Counted from the stretch's first letter, positions 31,605 to 42,721 are shown. The stretch is 64,000 bases of DNA from Chryseobacterium sp. (GCF_019236175.1 NZ_JAFAJM010000015.1:207479-271478), one strand, 5' to 3'. Numbers and translations: made by a program. Notes: a model not told the origin generated them from the sequence alone.

Positions 31605-32993
31605 TTAGTTTACGTTTTCAAAAGCTGAAATTCTGCCTTCAATTGCAGCTTTGGCTGCAGTAAGAGGGCTTGCCAGAATTGTTCTCGCTCCCTGTCCCTG
31701 TCTGCCTTCAAAATTCCTGTTTGAAGTAGAAACACAATATTCACCTTCAGGAATTTTATCATCATTCATAGCAAGGCAAGCCGAACAACCGGGCTGGCGA
31801 ATCTGGAATCCCGCATCACTGAAAATTTTGTCCAGTCCCTCTTCATAAATCTGCTTGACCACCTGCTGAGACCCCGGAACAATTAATGCTTTTACTGCTT
31901 CAGATTTACTTTTTCCTTTTATATATTGAGCTGCAGAACGGAAATCCTCTATTCTGGCATTCGTACAGCTTCCAATAAAGACATAATTAACTTTAATATT
32001 CGATGGCGTCTGACCTGCTTCCAGCCCCATATATTTCAGTGCTTTTTCCTCCGATTCATTTTGTGGTGCAGGAATAACTTCACGGATAGAAATACCCATT
32101 CCGGGATTTGTACCATAGGTAATCATAGGGTAAATATCTCCGGCATCAAAAAACAGTTCTTTATCAAAAACAGCCTCTTCATCGGTTGGTAAGGTTTTCC
32201 AGTACGCCACTTTTTCATCCCATCCCTCACCTTTAGGAGCAAAGGTTTTCCCTTTTACATATTCAAAAGTAGTCTCGTCAGGAGCTATCATTCCGCCCCT
32301 CGCTCCCATCTCAATACTCATATTGCAGACCGTCATTCTTCCCTCCATAGACATTTCCTCAAATACATTTCCGGCATATTCACAGAAATATCCCGTTCCG
32401 CCGTCGGTACCTATTTTTGAAATAATATACAGAATGACATCCTTAGGTTGTACATTCTCATTCAAGACTCCATTAACGGTAATTCTCATCGATTTAGGTT
32501 TATTCAACAGCAGGCACTGGCTTGCAAAGACCTGTGCTACCTGGCTGGTTCCTATTCCAAAAGCAATGGCACCAAAGGCTCCATGGGTAGAGGTATGGCT
32601 GTCTCCGCAAACAATACTCATTCCGGGCTGGGTAATTCCCAGTTCAGGAGCAATAATGTGAACGATACCCTGATACTGATGTCCTAATCCGAATAGTTCA
32701 ATATTATTTTTCCGGCAGTTTTCAGTCAGCTGATGAACCTGGTTTCTTGAAAGTTCGTCTCTGATTGGCTTTTCCTGATTAAGAGTCGGTACATTATGAT
32801 CTGCCGTTGCTATAATCTGTTCAGGTCTGAATACTTCCAGCTTTCTGGCTTCCAGTTCTGCAAAAGCCTGAGGGCTTGTTACCTCATGAATCAAATGTTT
32901 GTCAATATATATAATCTGTGGACCGTCCGGAATTTTTTCCACTACGTGAGCATCCCAGACTTTGTCAAAAAGTGTCTTTCTATCGTTCTTCAT
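31605..32993 (-). CDS. leuC: 3-isopropylmalate dehydratase large subunit
   Basis: 462 residues. Aconitase-family subunit with the [4Fe-4S] cysteines visible in [13 protein letters not shown] and in [11 protein letters not shown]. Other blocks: [24 protein letters not shown] and the terminal [21 protein letters not shown]. Second gene of the leu operon, 30 bases after leuA. Confidence 0.96.
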   Translation of the reverse strand: MKNDRKTLFDKVWDAHVVEKIPDGPQIIYIDKHLIHEVTSPQAFAELEARKLEVFRPEQIIATADHNVPTLNQEKPIRDELSRNQVHQLTENCRKNNIELFGLGHQYQGIVHIIAPELGITQPGMSIVCGDSHTSTHGAFGAIAFGIGTSQVAQVFASQCLLLNKPKSMRITVNGVLNENVQPKDVILYIISKIGTDGGTGYFCEYAGNVFEEMSMEGRMTVCNMSIEMGARGGMIAPDETTFEYVKGKTFAPKGEGWDEKVAYWKTLPTDEEAVFDKELFFDAGDIYPMITYGTNPGMGISIREVIPAPQNESEEKALKYMGLEAGQTPSNIKVNYVFIGSCTNARIEDFRSAAQYIKGKSKSEAVKALIVPGSQQVVKQIYEEGLDKIFSDAGFQIRQPGCSACLAMNDDKIPEGEYCVSTSNRNFEGRQGQGARTILASPLTAAKAAIEGRISAFENVN

Positions 32994-33023
32994 TTTTTAA
33001 TTGTATCTTGATTGTAAATCAAC

Positions 33024-34187
33024 CTATCCTATCTTTCGGCTGTAAGTCCCTATCATCTGGCTTAAATCCTCATTACAAACCTCTTTTTTAAGATCCGCAA
33101 TTTTTAAAAACTCCTGATATAAATAATCGAGTTCATTTTTCGTCACTTCATAGCCGATATGTTTAAATCTATAAGCAAGAGCTGAGCGTCCGCTTCTGGC
33201 TGTAAGAATAATGGAAGATGCATTGACTCCTACTTCCTCCGGATCAATGATTTCATATGTTTCTCTGTTTTTAATCACCCCGTCCTGATGGATTCCTGAA
33301 CTGTGTGCAAATGCATTTGCTCCTACGATTGCTTTATTAGGCTGCACAGTCATTCCCATAAGATCAGAAACCATTATACTCATTTCATTCAGCATTCTGG
33401 AATTCACATTCGTATGAAGGTGCAGATCTTTGTGTTGTTTTAAAATCATGACCACTTCTTCCAATGCGGTATTTCCCGCTCTCTCTCCTAATCCGTTTAT
33501 GGTGCATTCTATCTGGCGCGCTCCGTTGATAGCCCCTGCAATAGAATTCGCCGTAGCCAATCCCAGATCATTATGACAATGGCATGACAGAACCGCTTTT
33601 TCAATTCCTTTTACATTCTCTCTAAGATATTTTATTTTCCGGCCATATTCTTCCGGCAGGCAATATCCTGTTGTATCAGGGATATTCAGCACAGTAGCTC
33701 CTGCTTTGATGACTGCTTCGCATACTCTGGCCAAATATTCATTATCTGTTCTTCCTGCATCTTCTGCATAAAATTCTACATCCTCTACATATGTTTTAGC
33801 ATATTTAACTGCATCCGCAGCACGTTCAATAATATGTTCTCTTGTAGAATTGAATTTATATTTAATATGCGAATCAGAAGTTCCGATTCCTGTATGAATT
33901 CTTGGTCTTCTGGCAGCCTTCAATGCTTCTGCTGCGGTATCTATATCTTTTTTATGGGCTCTCGTCAGCCCGCAAACTTTTGCATTCTTTACGAGTTTTG
34001 AAATTTCTGAAACAGATTCAAAATCTCCCGGACTGGAAATTGGAAATCCTGCTTCAATGATATCAATCCCTAGCTCATCAAGCCTTTCTGCAATAATCAG
34101 TTTTTGTTCCGTATTCAGTTTACATCCCGGAACCTGTTCCCCATCCCTCAGTGTGGTATCAAAAATTTCAATTTTTTCGGAATTCAT
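33024..34187 (-). CDS. leuA: 2-isopropylmalate synthase, short form without LeuA regulatory domain
   Basis: 387 residues. HMGL-type barrel: [17 protein letters not shown] (metal Asp, catalytic Arg), [31 protein letters not shown] (metal His pair), [16 protein letters not shown] and [15 protein letters not shown]. The protein ends soon after the linker ([10 protein letters not shown]), so the C-terminal leucine-sensing domain of about 110 residues is absent. First gene of leuACDB, which supports isopropylmalate over homocitrate or citramalate synthase. Control may then be transcriptional rather than allosteric (inference). Confidence 0.9.
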   Translation of the reverse strand: MNSEKIEIFDTTLRDGEQVPGCKLNTEQKLIIAERLDELGIDIIEAGFPISSPGDFESVSEISKLVKNAKVCGLTRAHKKDIDTAAEALKAARRPRIHTGIGTSDSHIKYKFNSTREHIIERAADAVKYAKTYVEDVEFYAEDAGRTDNEYLARVCEAVIKAGATVLNIPDTTGYCLPEEYGRKIKYLRENVKGIEKAVLSCHCHNDLGLATANSIAGAINGARQIECTINGLGERAGNTALEEVVMILKQHKDLHLHTNVNSRMLNEMSIMVSDLMGMTVQPNKAIVGANAFAHSSGIHQDGVIKNRETYEIIDPEEVGVNASSIILTARSGRSALAYRFKHIGYEVTKNELDYLYQEFLKIADLKKEVCNEDLSQMIGTYSRKIG

Positions 34188-34291
34188 AAATAAAGTTTTT
34201 TACTTAATTTTGACTCAAAACTACGGCTTGTAAGATTTTCATTGTTTCAGTTTCCCTAAAAATTACAATACTCAACATTTGAAAAACAAGA

Positions 34292-34299
34292 TATATTTG
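34292..34299 (+). promoter_or_regulatory. -7 promoter box of the helical-repeat protein gene
   Basis: TATATTTG, 36 bases before the ATG at 34336, divergent from leuA. Confidence 0.55.
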
Positions 34300-34335
34300 C
34301 TTGATTATTAAACTTTTAAATTATAAAAATTTACA

Positions 34336-35880
34336 ATGGCAGAATTGCAGAAAGATTTTTTGTTTGTCCTGGTAAAGTCATTGACTACTTCAGAAAAACG
34401 TCAGTTTAAACTGTACGTAAACCGTCTCGGAATTAATGTAGATGCTAAATTTCTTTTATTATTTTCAGAAATGGATAAGATGAAAGAGTATGATGAAAAT
34501 GTTATTATTGAAAAGAAAATTTCAACGAAGCAACAGCTTTCTAATCTGAAAGCCCATCTATACAAACAGATCCTGGTCAGCCTCCGCATGAACCCCAGTC
34601 ATCAGAATTACAGAATCCAGCTTAGAGAACAACTGGACTTTGCCAATATTCTTTATCAGAAAGGTCTTTATAAGCAGGCTTTAAAAATACTCGATAAAAC
34701 CAAACAGACAGCGTTGGAACTGGATGAGAAAAGTATTGCTTCCGAAATTATAGACCTCGAGAAAGTCATTGAATCCCAATTTATTACAAGGAGTATCGAA
34801 GGACGTGCAGATGAGCTGATCCGACAATCTCAGGAAATAAGCAGACAGAACCGCTACACCAATAAATTATCAAATCTTTCTCTGAAATTATACAGTGAAA
34901 TGCTCACCCATGGCTATGTTAAAAATGATACAGACAGAGAAGAGGTTTTAGAAATATTCAATTCCCAAATCAAGAATATTAGACTTGATAAACTGAACTT
35001 TACGGAGAAGCTCTGGTTTTTCAAGGCCCATGTCTGGAAAAACCAGCTTTTACAGGATTATAAATACACCCTGAAATATGCTTACCAATGGGTAGATTTA
35101 TTTCATCAGAATCCGGAAATGATCTATAGCCACCCGGTCTGGTATATTAAAGGGAATACTTACCTGCTGAAAATTCTGTTTTTATATGGAAATATAGATA
35201 TTCTGGAAGAAAATTTCGCCAATTTTAATCAAAGAGTTACTGCTGAAAATTTTGCCCAGAATGAAAATCTTCAGTCGCTTATTTTCCTTACACATTACAA
35301 TACCCTGATGAATATTCATTTTGTAAAAGGTGAGTTTTTTACGGGTACGAAGCTTATTCCGGAGATTGAACTTAAGATGGAAAAGCTTAGAGAAAGAATT
35401 GATGAACACCATTTTATGATACTTTATCTTAAAATGGCGGCCATGTTTTTTGGCAGTAAAATGTTTAAAAAGTCAATTGAATATTCAATGCGGGTGATTG
35501 AGTCGAAAGGAAATGTACAGGAAGATCTGCTTTTCCATACGCGTATTCTGATACTCATGGCGAAGTATGAATCCGGGAATGATGAAGATTATGATGAATT
35601 TATCGCTTCTACCCTTAAGTTTGCCAAAAAAATGAAAAAGCCGGAAGAATTTCACTTTGAAAGTATTCAGTTTTTCAAGAATCTGAATAATCAGGTTCCG
35701 GATCAGCAGCAAAAGGCATTTGCCGCATTTGATAAAAAACTGGAAGAGTTTTCTAACAATGAATATTACAGAAGATCATTATTCTATATTGATATTCATG
35801 GGTGGATAAAGTCTAAAGTCCGGCATGTAGACGTGATTGAAATTATTAAACAGAAAGTAAAATATAAAAGAAAAAGCTAG
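34336..35880 (+). CDS. Large alpha-helical (TPR-like) protein of unknown function
   Basis: 514 residues, no signal peptide or membrane segment. The start MAELQKDFLFVLVKSLTTSEKRQFKLYVNR is strongly helical and basic. The rest is a run of amphipathic helices spaced like TPR units (for example FANILYQKGLYKQALKILDKT near 117-137, ITRSIEGRADELIRQ). Cytoplasmic scaffold is the most one can say. The gene stands alone, divergent from leuA, and its terminator overlaps the stop codon. Confidence 0.7.
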   Translation: MAELQKDFLFVLVKSLTTSEKRQFKLYVNRLGINVDAKFLLLFSEMDKMKEYDENVIIEKKISTKQQLSNLKAHLYKQILVSLRMNPSHQNYRIQLREQLDFANILYQKGLYKQALKILDKTKQTALELDEKSIASEIIDLEKVIESQFITRSIEGRADELIRQSQEISRQNRYTNKLSNLSLKLYSEMLTHGYVKNDTDREEVLEIFNSQIKNIRLDKLNFTEKLWFFKAHVWKNQLLQDYKYTLKYAYQWVDLFHQNPEMIYSHPVWYIKGNTYLLKILFLYGNIDILEENFANFNQRVTAENFAQNENLQSLIFLTHYNTLMNIHFVKGEFFTGTKLIPEIELKMEKLRERIDEHHFMILYLKMAAMFFGSKMFKKSIEYSMRVIESKGNVQEDLLFHTRILILMAKYESGNDEDYDEFIASTLKFAKKMKKPEEFHFESIQFFKNLNNQVPDQQQKAFAAFDKKLEEFSNNEYYRRSLFYIDIHGWIKSKVRHVDVIEIIKQKVKYKRKS

Positions 35881-35905
35881 CCGGATCCGGCTGGCTTTTT
35901 ACCTC
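35873..35905 (+). terminator. Terminator overlapping the stop of the helical-repeat gene
   Basis: Stem AAGCTAGCCGG / CCGGCTGGCTT with a T run; the stop codon TAG lies in the left arm. Confidence 0.8.
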
Positions 35906-35939
35906 TTATTTGTTTTTGGAACCGGTACTTTAAGCCGGT

Positions 35940-36911
35940 TTACAACACACTTTCAATAAAACGCAATGCATTTTTATGACTGATTTTCTCTTCCAGCTCC
36001 GGCGAAAACCTCTCCTCAATCTCCTTATTAACAGCAGGATATACGGATGCATTGGCATGCTCCGGAAAGAAGAACGGATGACGGGATAAATCCGGATGGT
36101 TTTTCCAGTAAAAGTAATCTGCTCCGTATGCTATATTATTTTCTGCTCCAAGCTCCAATCCGTACTGAATATGCTCATACAACTTTTCAGGATGATCAGC
36201 ATCCACGTAATCTTTGATAAAGTTAAGACCTATCAGACCATTTCTTTTAATCACCTCCTGCGCCAGTTCATCAGGAAGATTCCTGTTGTTTTTATAAACT
36301 GTTCTGTAATTGGAATGACTGGCTACAATAGGAACAGCATAATTTTTCTGATCTATATAAGTGAAAATATCATAAGCCAGCTGATCACTTGTATGAGCCA
36401 GATCAATAGCCATTTTCTTATCTGAAATATAATCAATCAGCACTTTTCCATCTTCTTTTAGCCCTACTTCAGCATGATTTCCGCCACCAAAACGATTTTC
36501 CGAATGATGGGTAATCCCCAGATAAAGTACATGCTGTGTATTTTGTATGATATTTTCCAGCTTTTTAAATCCGGAATCCAGACTTTCATTTTCATCACAA
36601 AATGCGGATGCATTTTCAATCGCCGCCAGGATCCCCACCTGATTTTTATGTTCAGATGACTGGTAATTGTCTTTATTAAAAAGAAAAAAATTATCGTTTT
36701 TAATCAGTTCTGAAAATAACTGACTCTGCTTTAATCCGTATCTGGTACTTTCTGCACCAGTTCCTGCGTATATGGCCATAATCTGCAGTTTCACCTGCCC
36801 TTCTTTTAAATAAGGGAGCGAACAGCCTATCTCCAGATCGTCAATGGTAGCATTGGGATCAAGTAAATAGTACAATAAGTCACAGTGTAAATCAATATTC
36901 ATAGTGCTCAT
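35940..36911 (-). CDS. M19 (membrane/renal type) dipeptidase
   Basis: 323 residues from the ATG at 36911, 17 bases after the upstream gene ends; an earlier in-frame ATG at 36953 would overlap that gene. Amidohydrolase barrel of peptidase M19: the first metal pair in NIDLHCDLLYYLL (HxD), LGITHHSENRFGGGNHAEVGLKEDG, the DLAHTSDQ block, VASHSNYRTVYKNNRNLPDEL and GADYFYW. It splits dipeptides in the cytoplasm; no signal peptide with this start. Probably in one operon with the DUF4932 gene. Confidence 0.88.
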   Translation of the reverse strand: MSTMNIDLHCDLLYYLLDPNATIDDLEIGCSLPYLKEGQVKLQIMAIYAGTGAESTRYGLKQSQLFSELIKNDNFFLFNKDNYQSSEHKNQVGILAAIENASAFCDENESLDSGFKKLENIIQNTQHVLYLGITHHSENRFGGGNHAEVGLKEDGKVLIDYISDKKMAIDLAHTSDQLAYDIFTYIDQKNYAVPIVASHSNYRTVYKNNRNLPDELAQEVIKRNGLIGLNFIKDYVDADHPEKLYEHIQYGLELGAENNIAYGADYFYWKNHPDLSRHPFFFPEHANASVYPAVNKEIEERFSPELEEKISHKNALRFIESVL

Positions 36912-36927
36912 ATGATAATTTGGGGTG

Positions 36928-38111
36928 TTATTTTTGGATTGTATCGAGTTCATTGTTTATAAATCTAACGCTGCTGTTTTCAAAGATTTCCAGAAGCCGG
37001 GGAACAAAGTCTGCAAACGTTTTATATTTTGTTCTGTTCGCATTGTATTCTTTTATTTTCTCATTTAATTGTGGCAGAAATATAAAGTTATTTTTGATAT
37101 GATAATCCTTTAAACGTTTAGCTCTTTCAAAATCTTTCTGAATCTTTGCGGTCTGAATTTCCCCGAGCCTCACCAGATGTTCTGCCACACAAGTCTGATA
37201 ATCTTCATATCCACCTGTTTTAATCATTGTTTCCTTTAGATTTGATTTTTCAAATAGGTCTTTAAATTTATGAAGTTGATCTGTATGTTTATATACTTGC
37301 CTGTTAACAAAAGAATGTCCAAATTCATGAACACTTAAAAATCTGGCCTGAAACTGGTTGTCATATCCAAATTGTCCTGGTTTTTCGACTTTTACGAAAG
37401 GGCTTGCAATCTCATAAATATTTTTCTTTCCTGATTTTAAAATAACTTCCGTGGCGATTCCCCGGCCTTCATTTTCCGAAATAAGCCACATCATTATAGG
37501 AGATACAAGAATCGTATACCCGTTAAAACCTTCACCATAAAACATTTCCATAGCATTGATGAAACCGGACGGGATTTGTTTATTATATTCATTAACAGCT
37601 CCTGTATAAAAGTTATTTTTCTTTTTAAAAAACTCGCCGATATTTTCTTTTATATAAAATTTTGAAAGCTCTGAGAGATAATTTCTGATTAATAAGGTTG
37701 CCTCTTTATTTTGCTCTTTTGTCAGATTATTGTTTTCATACTGATAATCATTAATCCATTCTGTGGACGGAAATTCCCGGTGGTACATTAGGGGTTTCAT
37801 CAGAATGTCATTTCCGGAACCATATTTTTCCAGTAAAATATCATTAAGCCTGGCTGTTGAAACAGCAATATCAAAGTTTTTCAAATATCCGAAGGTCTCT
37901 AAAGCTTCCTTAACAACAGGCTGATAGAGCATTCTTTTATTTTATAAAGTTCAAAATCTTTATTGTTTTTTCTATGATCTGCTGAAAGTATTTCTGCAAG
38001 GAAATAGGTTTCAATATTTCTATTGTAAGACACTGAAAATTTAGCCTTTTTTTCTTGTGTAAAGCCTGATGTAAAAGCCAGTGAAGCAAAAACAATAAAT
38101 ATCTTTCTCAT
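36928..38111 (-). pseudogene. DUF4932 protein gene interrupted by a one-base frameshift
   Basis: Two overlapping frames together make one DUF4932-type protein. Frame 1 (38111 to 37899) supplies a signal peptide (IFIVFASLAFTSGFTQ) and the start of the mature protein (YNRNIETYFLAEILSADHRKN). Frame 2 (from about 37932 to 36928) supplies the rest (MLYQPVVKEALETFGY onwards) including a zinc-protease-like HEFGHSF and a downstream Glu-rich helix. The frames join in an A-rich stretch (AAAATAAAAGA near 37934-37944); loss of one A would do it. Either a recent pseudogene, a sequencing error in a homopolymer, or -1 slippage. Confidence 0.7.
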
Positions 38112-38171
38112 GTTTAATATTAATTATCATTATAAATAGGTACTAATATAGTATATTATCTAAAAAATGCG

Positions 38172-38179
38172 TATTTTTG
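38172..38179 (+). promoter_or_regulatory. -7 promoter box of thrS
   Basis: TATTTTTG, 24 bases before the ATG. Confidence 0.6.
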
Positions 38180-38203
38180 CATCTTAAAATTTCTTAGTAA
38201 ACA

Positions 38204-40123
38204 ATGATAAAAATTACACTTCCAGACAATAGTGTCAAAGAATTCGAGGGAGCAGTTACTCCCCTAGATGTGGCAAAATCTATAAGCGAGGGATTGGCTA
38301 GAAATACCATCTCTGCAATTGTTAATGACAAACAAGTAGAAACGACCACACCTATAACCACGGATTCTACGGTACAGCTTTTGACCTGGAATGATGATCT
38401 TGGAAAGAAGGCTTTCTGGCACTCTTCTGCCCACTTGTTGGCGCAGGCAATCCTTGAATTTTATCCGAATGCTAAGTTGACCATCGGTCCTGCTATTGAA
38501 AGCGGATTCTATTATGATGTAGATTTCGGGGATGAAAGTTTATCTGAAAAAGATTTTGAAAAGATTGAGAAAAAGATCTTGGAAAATGCAAAGAAAGGCT
38601 CTACATTCTCACTATATCCGGTTTCTAAAGAAGATGCTTTAAAGACTTATGCGGACAATCCGTACAAAGTTGAATTGATCTCTAATCTTAATGATGGAGA
38701 AATCACTTTTGTAACGCATGATAACTTTACAGATTTATGCCGTGGTGGTCATATTCCGAATACAGGAATCGTGAAAGCGGTTAAGATATTAAATGCAGCA
38801 GGAGCTTATTGGAGAGGTAATGAAAAGAACCCTCAGTTGACAAGAGTCTATGGTATTTCTTTCCCTAAACAGAAAGATCTTACTGAATATCTTGAAAGAC
38901 TGGAAGAAGCAAAAAGAAGAGACCACAGAAAATTAGGTAAAGAACTTGGAATATTTGCATTCTCTGAAAAAGTAGGTGCCGGTTTACCGCTTTGGTTGCC
39001 AAAAGGAACGGCTCTCAGAAGAAAACTTGAAAATTTCCTTTCCGATGCTCAGAAAAAGGGAGGTTATGAATTTGTAATGTCTCCGCACATCGGGGCCAAA
39101 GAATTATATGTAACTTCAGGACACTGGGATAAGTATGGAGAAGACAGCTTTCAGCCGATTAAAACTCCGAATGAAGGAGAAGAATTCTTACTGAAACCTA
39201 TGAACTGTCCTCACCACTGTGAAATTTACAAAACTTCACAATGGAGCTACAGAGACCTGCCGAAAAGATATGCAGAATTCGGAACTGTTTACAGATATGA
39301 GCAAAGCGGAGAACTTCACGGATTGACAAGGGTTCGTGGATTTACTCAGGATGATGCTCACTTATTCTGTACTCCGGATCAGCTTTCGGAAGAATTTGAA
39401 AAGGTAATTGACCTTACACTTTATGTATTTAAATCGTTAGGATTTGAAGACTTTGTAACTCAGGTATCATTAAGAGATCCTGACAACAAACAAAAGTATA
39501 TCGGTTCTGATGAAAACTGGGAGAAAGCCGAAAGTGCGATCATCAATGCAGCAGAGAAAAAAGGATTAAAAACAGTTATCGAATACGGTGAAGCGGCATT
39601 CTATGGTCCTAAACTAGACTTTATGGTGAAGGATGCTTTAGGAAGAAAATGGCAGCTGGGAACCATCCAGGTGGATTATAACCTTCCGGAAAGATTCGAT
39701 CTTCATTATATCGGAAATGATAACGAAAAGCACAGACCGGTAATGATTCACAGAGCACCTTTCGGTTCTATGGAGCGTTTCATTGCGATTCTGTTGGAAA
39801 ATACAGCAGGTGATTTCCCGTTATGGTTAAGCCCCGATCAGTTTATTATTCTACCGATCAGTGAAAAATATGTAGATTATTCAAAAAAAGTTTCACAATT
39901 TTTGGAAAATCACGATATTAGCGGTCAGATTGATGACAGAAACGAGAAGACAGGTAAAAAGATCCGTGATGCTGAATTGAAGAAGATTCCTTTCATGCTT
40001 GTCGTAGGAGAAAATGAAGAAAAAGAAGGCACGATTTCTGTAAGAAGACGTGGTGAAGGAGATCTTGGAGTAATGAAACTGGAAGATTTCGTTGCCTACT
40101 TTAAAAAAGAAGCGGCAATTTAA
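38204..40123 (+). CDS. thrS: Threonine-tRNA ligase
   Basis: 639 residues, full length. Order: TGS domain (1-60), editing domain ([13 protein letters not shown] with zinc-like His, and later [12 protein letters not shown]), class II catalytic core (motif 2 [26 protein letters not shown]; zinc Cys/His in [12 protein letters not shown]; motif 3 [16 protein letters not shown]) and the anticodon-binding domain ([16 protein letters not shown]). It charges tRNA-Thr and edits mischarged serine. infC follows on the same strand, the conserved bacterial order. Confidence 0.98.
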   Translation: MIKITLPDNSVKEFEGAVTPLDVAKSISEGLARNTISAIVNDKQVETTTPITTDSTVQLLTWNDDLGKKAFWHSSAHLLAQAILEFYPNAKLTIGPAIESGFYYDVDFGDESLSEKDFEKIEKKILENAKKGSTFSLYPVSKEDALKTYADNPYKVELISNLNDGEITFVTHDNFTDLCRGGHIPNTGIVKAVKILNAAGAYWRGNEKNPQLTRVYGISFPKQKDLTEYLERLEEAKRRDHRKLGKELGIFAFSEKVGAGLPLWLPKGTALRRKLENFLSDAQKKGGYEFVMSPHIGAKELYVTSGHWDKYGEDSFQPIKTPNEGEEFLLKPMNCPHHCEIYKTSQWSYRDLPKRYAEFGTVYRYEQSGELHGLTRVRGFTQDDAHLFCTPDQLSEEFEKVIDLTLYVFKSLGFEDFVTQVSLRDPDNKQKYIGSDENWEKAESAIINAAEKKGLKTVIEYGEAAFYGPKLDFMVKDALGRKWQLGTIQVDYNLPERFDLHYIGNDNEKHRPVMIHRAPFGSMERFIAILLENTAGDFPLWLSPDQFIILPISEKYVDYSKKVSQFLENHDISGQIDDRNEKTGKKIRDAELKKIPFMLVVGENEEKEGTISVRRRGEGDLGVMKLEDFVAYFKKEAAI

Positions 40124-40228
40124 TTTAAAATTAAAAGACTGAAGGATTTTAAAAATTATAGGAATCTTTCAATTTTTCAATCTTTAAATCAATTTAATTA
40201 AGTAATTAACCCATAAAATTATAATACA

Positions 40229-40789
40229 ATAGCACAAAGATTTAACAACAGGGGCCCACAAAGACGTCCGGTACAAGAGGACTTACACTTGATCAACGAT
40301 AAAATTCGTGTGAGAGAGCTTCGTTTGGTGGGCGATAACGTAGAGCCAGGAATTTATCCAATTGACAAAGCAAGACAAATTGCTGCGGATCAGGAATTGG
40401 ATTTAGTAGTAATTTCTGATAAGGCAGAACCTTTTATTGCAAGGATATTAGAATATAAAAAATTCTTATATGAGCAAAAGAAAAAACAGAAGGAACTTAA
40501 AGCTAAGCAAGTAAAAGTGGTTGTAAAAGAGATCCGTTTCGGACCTCAGACTGATGATCACGATTATGAATTCAAAAAGAAGCATGCTGAAAAATTTCTG
40601 GAAGAAGGTTCTAAATTAAAAACCTACGTATTTTTTAAAGGACGTTCGATTATCTTTAAGGACCAGGGAGAAATTTTGCTTTTAAAACTGGCTCAGGAAC
40701 TTGAGCATGTGGGTAAAGTAGACCAGCTTCCTAAACTTGAAGGAAAAAGGATGATTATGATGATGAGTCCTAAAAAACCAGCAAAATAA
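40229..40789 (+). CDS. infC: Translation initiation factor IF-3, probable AUA start
   Basis: 186 residues if translation begins at ATA 40229 ([20 protein letters not shown] leading into [15 protein letters not shown]). No ATG, GTG or TTG lies between the in-frame stop at 40214 and this point. A TTG at 40289 would give a shorter protein that lacks the conserved basic N-terminus. IF-3 genes are known to use rare AUU/AUC/AUA starts so that IF-3 limits its own synthesis. Domains: N-terminal region to about 90 and C-terminal ribosome-binding domain ([25 protein letters not shown] end). It follows thrS; rpmI and rplT are displaced 12 kb downstream. Confidence 0.9.
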   Translation: MAQRFNNRGPQRRPVQEDLHLINDKIRVRELRLVGDNVEPGIYPIDKARQIAADQELDLVVISDKAEPFIARILEYKKFLYEQKKKQKELKAKQVKVVVKEIRFGPQTDDHDYEFKKKHAEKFLEEGSKLKTYVFFKGRSIIFKDQGEILLLKLAQELEHVGKVDQLPKLEGKRMIMMMSPKKPAK

Positions 40790-40810
40790 TTAAGTCATTA
40801 TTTTACATAC

Positions 40811-40840
40811 AAACCTCAAAGCAATTTGAGGTTTTTTTAT
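40811..40840 (+). terminator. Terminator after infC
   Basis: Stem AAACCTCAAA / TTTGAGGTTT with T7 run. Its presence means rpmI is not read from this transcript here. Confidence 0.85.
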
Positions 40841-41081
40841 GCATTTTTCTCGTCCTGAAAAAGCTAAAAAAACCATATAACCTGCCATACGATGAAAATT
40901 AGTTGAAATCTTTTCCAAAGTATCTCCGATGAGACAGAAATCGTGATATTCTCCAATTACAGGTTTTCCCTTTGAAGTCATTTATTTTTCTATCAATAGA
41001 ATTCTACTTATTTACTTTTTATTTTAGTTTTTTCTTGCAAATATTTGTTTTATAGTCATCATTTTACTCAAAAAAAAATCA
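40841..41081 (-). pseudogene. Possible mobile-element or gene remnant after infC
   Basis: The 16 bases 40848-40863 (TCTCGTCCTGAAAAAG) equal the outer end, plus flank, of the IS3-like element at 62058-62077 (reverse strand), followed by CTAAAAA as in that element after a five-base gap. An open minus-strand stretch (40790-40981, beginning TSKGKPVIGEYHDFC) runs through it; it has the look of a transposase piece but I could not identify it. No other gene is visible in this 340-base gap. Confidence 0.3.
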
Positions 41082-41089
41082 TATTTTTG
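41082..41089 (+). promoter_or_regulatory. -7 promoter box of the delta-60 repeat protein gene
   Basis: TATTTTTG, 41 bases before the ATG. Confidence 0.55.
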
Positions 41090-41130
41090 CATCCAACTAA
41101 TAACCCGAAAACTAAAATTTTATAAAATTC

Positions 41131-42702
41131 ATGAGACATTTACTATTTCTAGCATTTTTTTCAGCTGGCTCATTCTATGGACAAAGTGGTCAGGTAGATC
41201 TAACTTTTGGCAACAACGGAGTACGTTATGATGCACCGAGTGGCGCCCCTAATATCCAGGTCACAAATGATGGCAAAGTTTTTTTAATGGTTAATAACCA
41301 AATAAAAAAGCTAACGAATACCGGTGCGTTAGACCCTACTTTTGGCACAATGGGTGTTTTTTCAAATCCAAACCCTTATAACAGCATATTTCTCTACTCT
41401 AATGGAAAGTTGCTAACACAGGAAGCCAACAGCTTATATACTACCAGAGTAAAAAGGCTAAATTCAGACGGCACTACGGATACTACTTTTGGCACTTCAG
41501 CAAATAATGGTATTGACTTTAACAATTCAGGGTGTTCTCCTTGTCTGGAGAAGCCAAGTATTCACCTTTCCAACAACAACGACAATAATTCTTTTTTCAT
41601 TCTGGCAAGTGACGGGTATTATATGGGAGGTCGTGGTGTTGTCGTTTTAAAAAATGAAACAGGTACCTCAGGCTTTTCCATTTCACCGGTGTATATCCCA
41701 GCAATAACGGGTAGTACGGGAGTTCATATGGGTACAGGCGCAGCAAAAGTCCTTAAAGCTTCTGACGGAAGTTACTTTGTTGGTGGTGGTTTATATAAAA
41801 TTAATAATAATTCAGGTGTTAGTCATAGGGAGGGTTCAAAGGCATTTGTAGCAAAGTATACTTCTCAGGGCGGTCAGCATAACAATTTTAATTTTTATGC
41901 TTCTCAGGGCTCAGATAGTGGCAGTAACGCCGGTGTAGACTATCAGCTGGATGCACAGGATAACCTTTATGCAATGGCTGTAGACAATTCTTATAATAAT
42001 GGATCGTCATTGTACTACTACCGAATCTATAAAACAGATAAATTTGGTAATTTAGACTACTCTTTCGGCAATACTAATTTTACGGGGTATTTGGATGTTT
42101 CTGCCGCTTTTTCATCTATCACCAATTATAAAATTACTTTTAGAAAAATGTTTATACAGCCGGATGGTAAAATCTTACTGGTGGGGAACACAACTTATAT
42201 CATAAATTCTACGACCACTCAGGATAAAGAATTATTTTTAGCACGTTTTAATACCGATGGAACCTTAGACAGCACATTTGGAACAAACGGCTATGTCATA
42301 CATGATATTGACCCTACAGCTTTTGAGACCTTTGTAGATGCAGGAACCAATTCTGATATGACACAAATCTATGTAAGTGCAACTCTTAAAAACGCTGCAA
42401 CCAATTCATTTATCAAAACGGCTATTGTAAAGTTTAAAAATACTTCCAGCAACTTATCTACTAAAGAAGCTGCTCTTACTCAACAGGATTTATTATTCTA
42501 TCCTAATCCTGTAAAGGATATTTTAAAATTCAATTCCGAAGGAAAAGTAATGATCTATGATACTAACGGGAAACTGTTATTATCAAAAGATAATGTAGAT
42601 GGGAAAAAAGGTATTGATGTTTCTGAATTGATACACGGAAACTACATTATCCAGGTAAAAAATACAAAAGAAACACATAGTTCTAAGTTTATTAAAAACT
42701 GA
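41131..42702 (+). CDS. Secreted delta-60 repeat protein with T9SS sorting domain
   Basis: 523 residues. The signal peptide ends at GSFYGQ. It contains several beta-propeller-like delta-60 units marked by LDxTFG: VDLTFGNNGVRY, ALDPTFGTMGVF, TTDTTFGTSANN, DYSFGNTNF and LDSTFGTNGYVI with QPDGKILLVGN between. C-terminal type A sorting domain (LLFYPNPVKDILKFN ... GNYIIQVK). Delta-60 proteins are widespread in Bacteroidota; the ligand is unknown. First gene of the block that separates infC from rpmI. Confidence 0.88.
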   Translation: MRHLLFLAFFSAGSFYGQSGQVDLTFGNNGVRYDAPSGAPNIQVTNDGKVFLMVNNQIKKLTNTGALDPTFGTMGVFSNPNPYNSIFLYSNGKLLTQEANSLYTTRVKRLNSDGTTDTTFGTSANNGIDFNNSGCSPCLEKPSIHLSNNNDNNSFFILASDGYYMGGRGVVVLKNETGTSGFSISPVYIPAITGSTGVHMGTGAAKVLKASDGSYFVGGGLYKINNNSGVSHREGSKAFVAKYTSQGGQHNNFNFYASQGSDSGSNAGVDYQLDAQDNLYAMAVDNSYNNGSSLYYYRIYKTDKFGNLDYSFGNTNFTGYLDVSAAFSSITNYKITFRKMFIQPDGKILLVGNTTYIINSTTTQDKELFLARFNTDGTLDSTFGTNGYVIHDIDPTAFETFVDAGTNSDMTQIYVSATLKNAATNSFIKTAIVKFKNTSSNLSTKEAALTQQDLLFYPNPVKDILKFNSEGKVMIYDTNGKLLLSKDNVDGKKGIDVSELIHGNYIIQVKNTKETHSSKFIKN

Positions 42703-42721
42703 TAACTCAAAATAAAGTTAA

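Noticed and set aside
33002..34335. Leucine leader peptide or T-box upstream of leuA
   Set aside because: The 148 bases before leuA show no Leu-rich short frame and no antiterminator-type hairpin that I could support.
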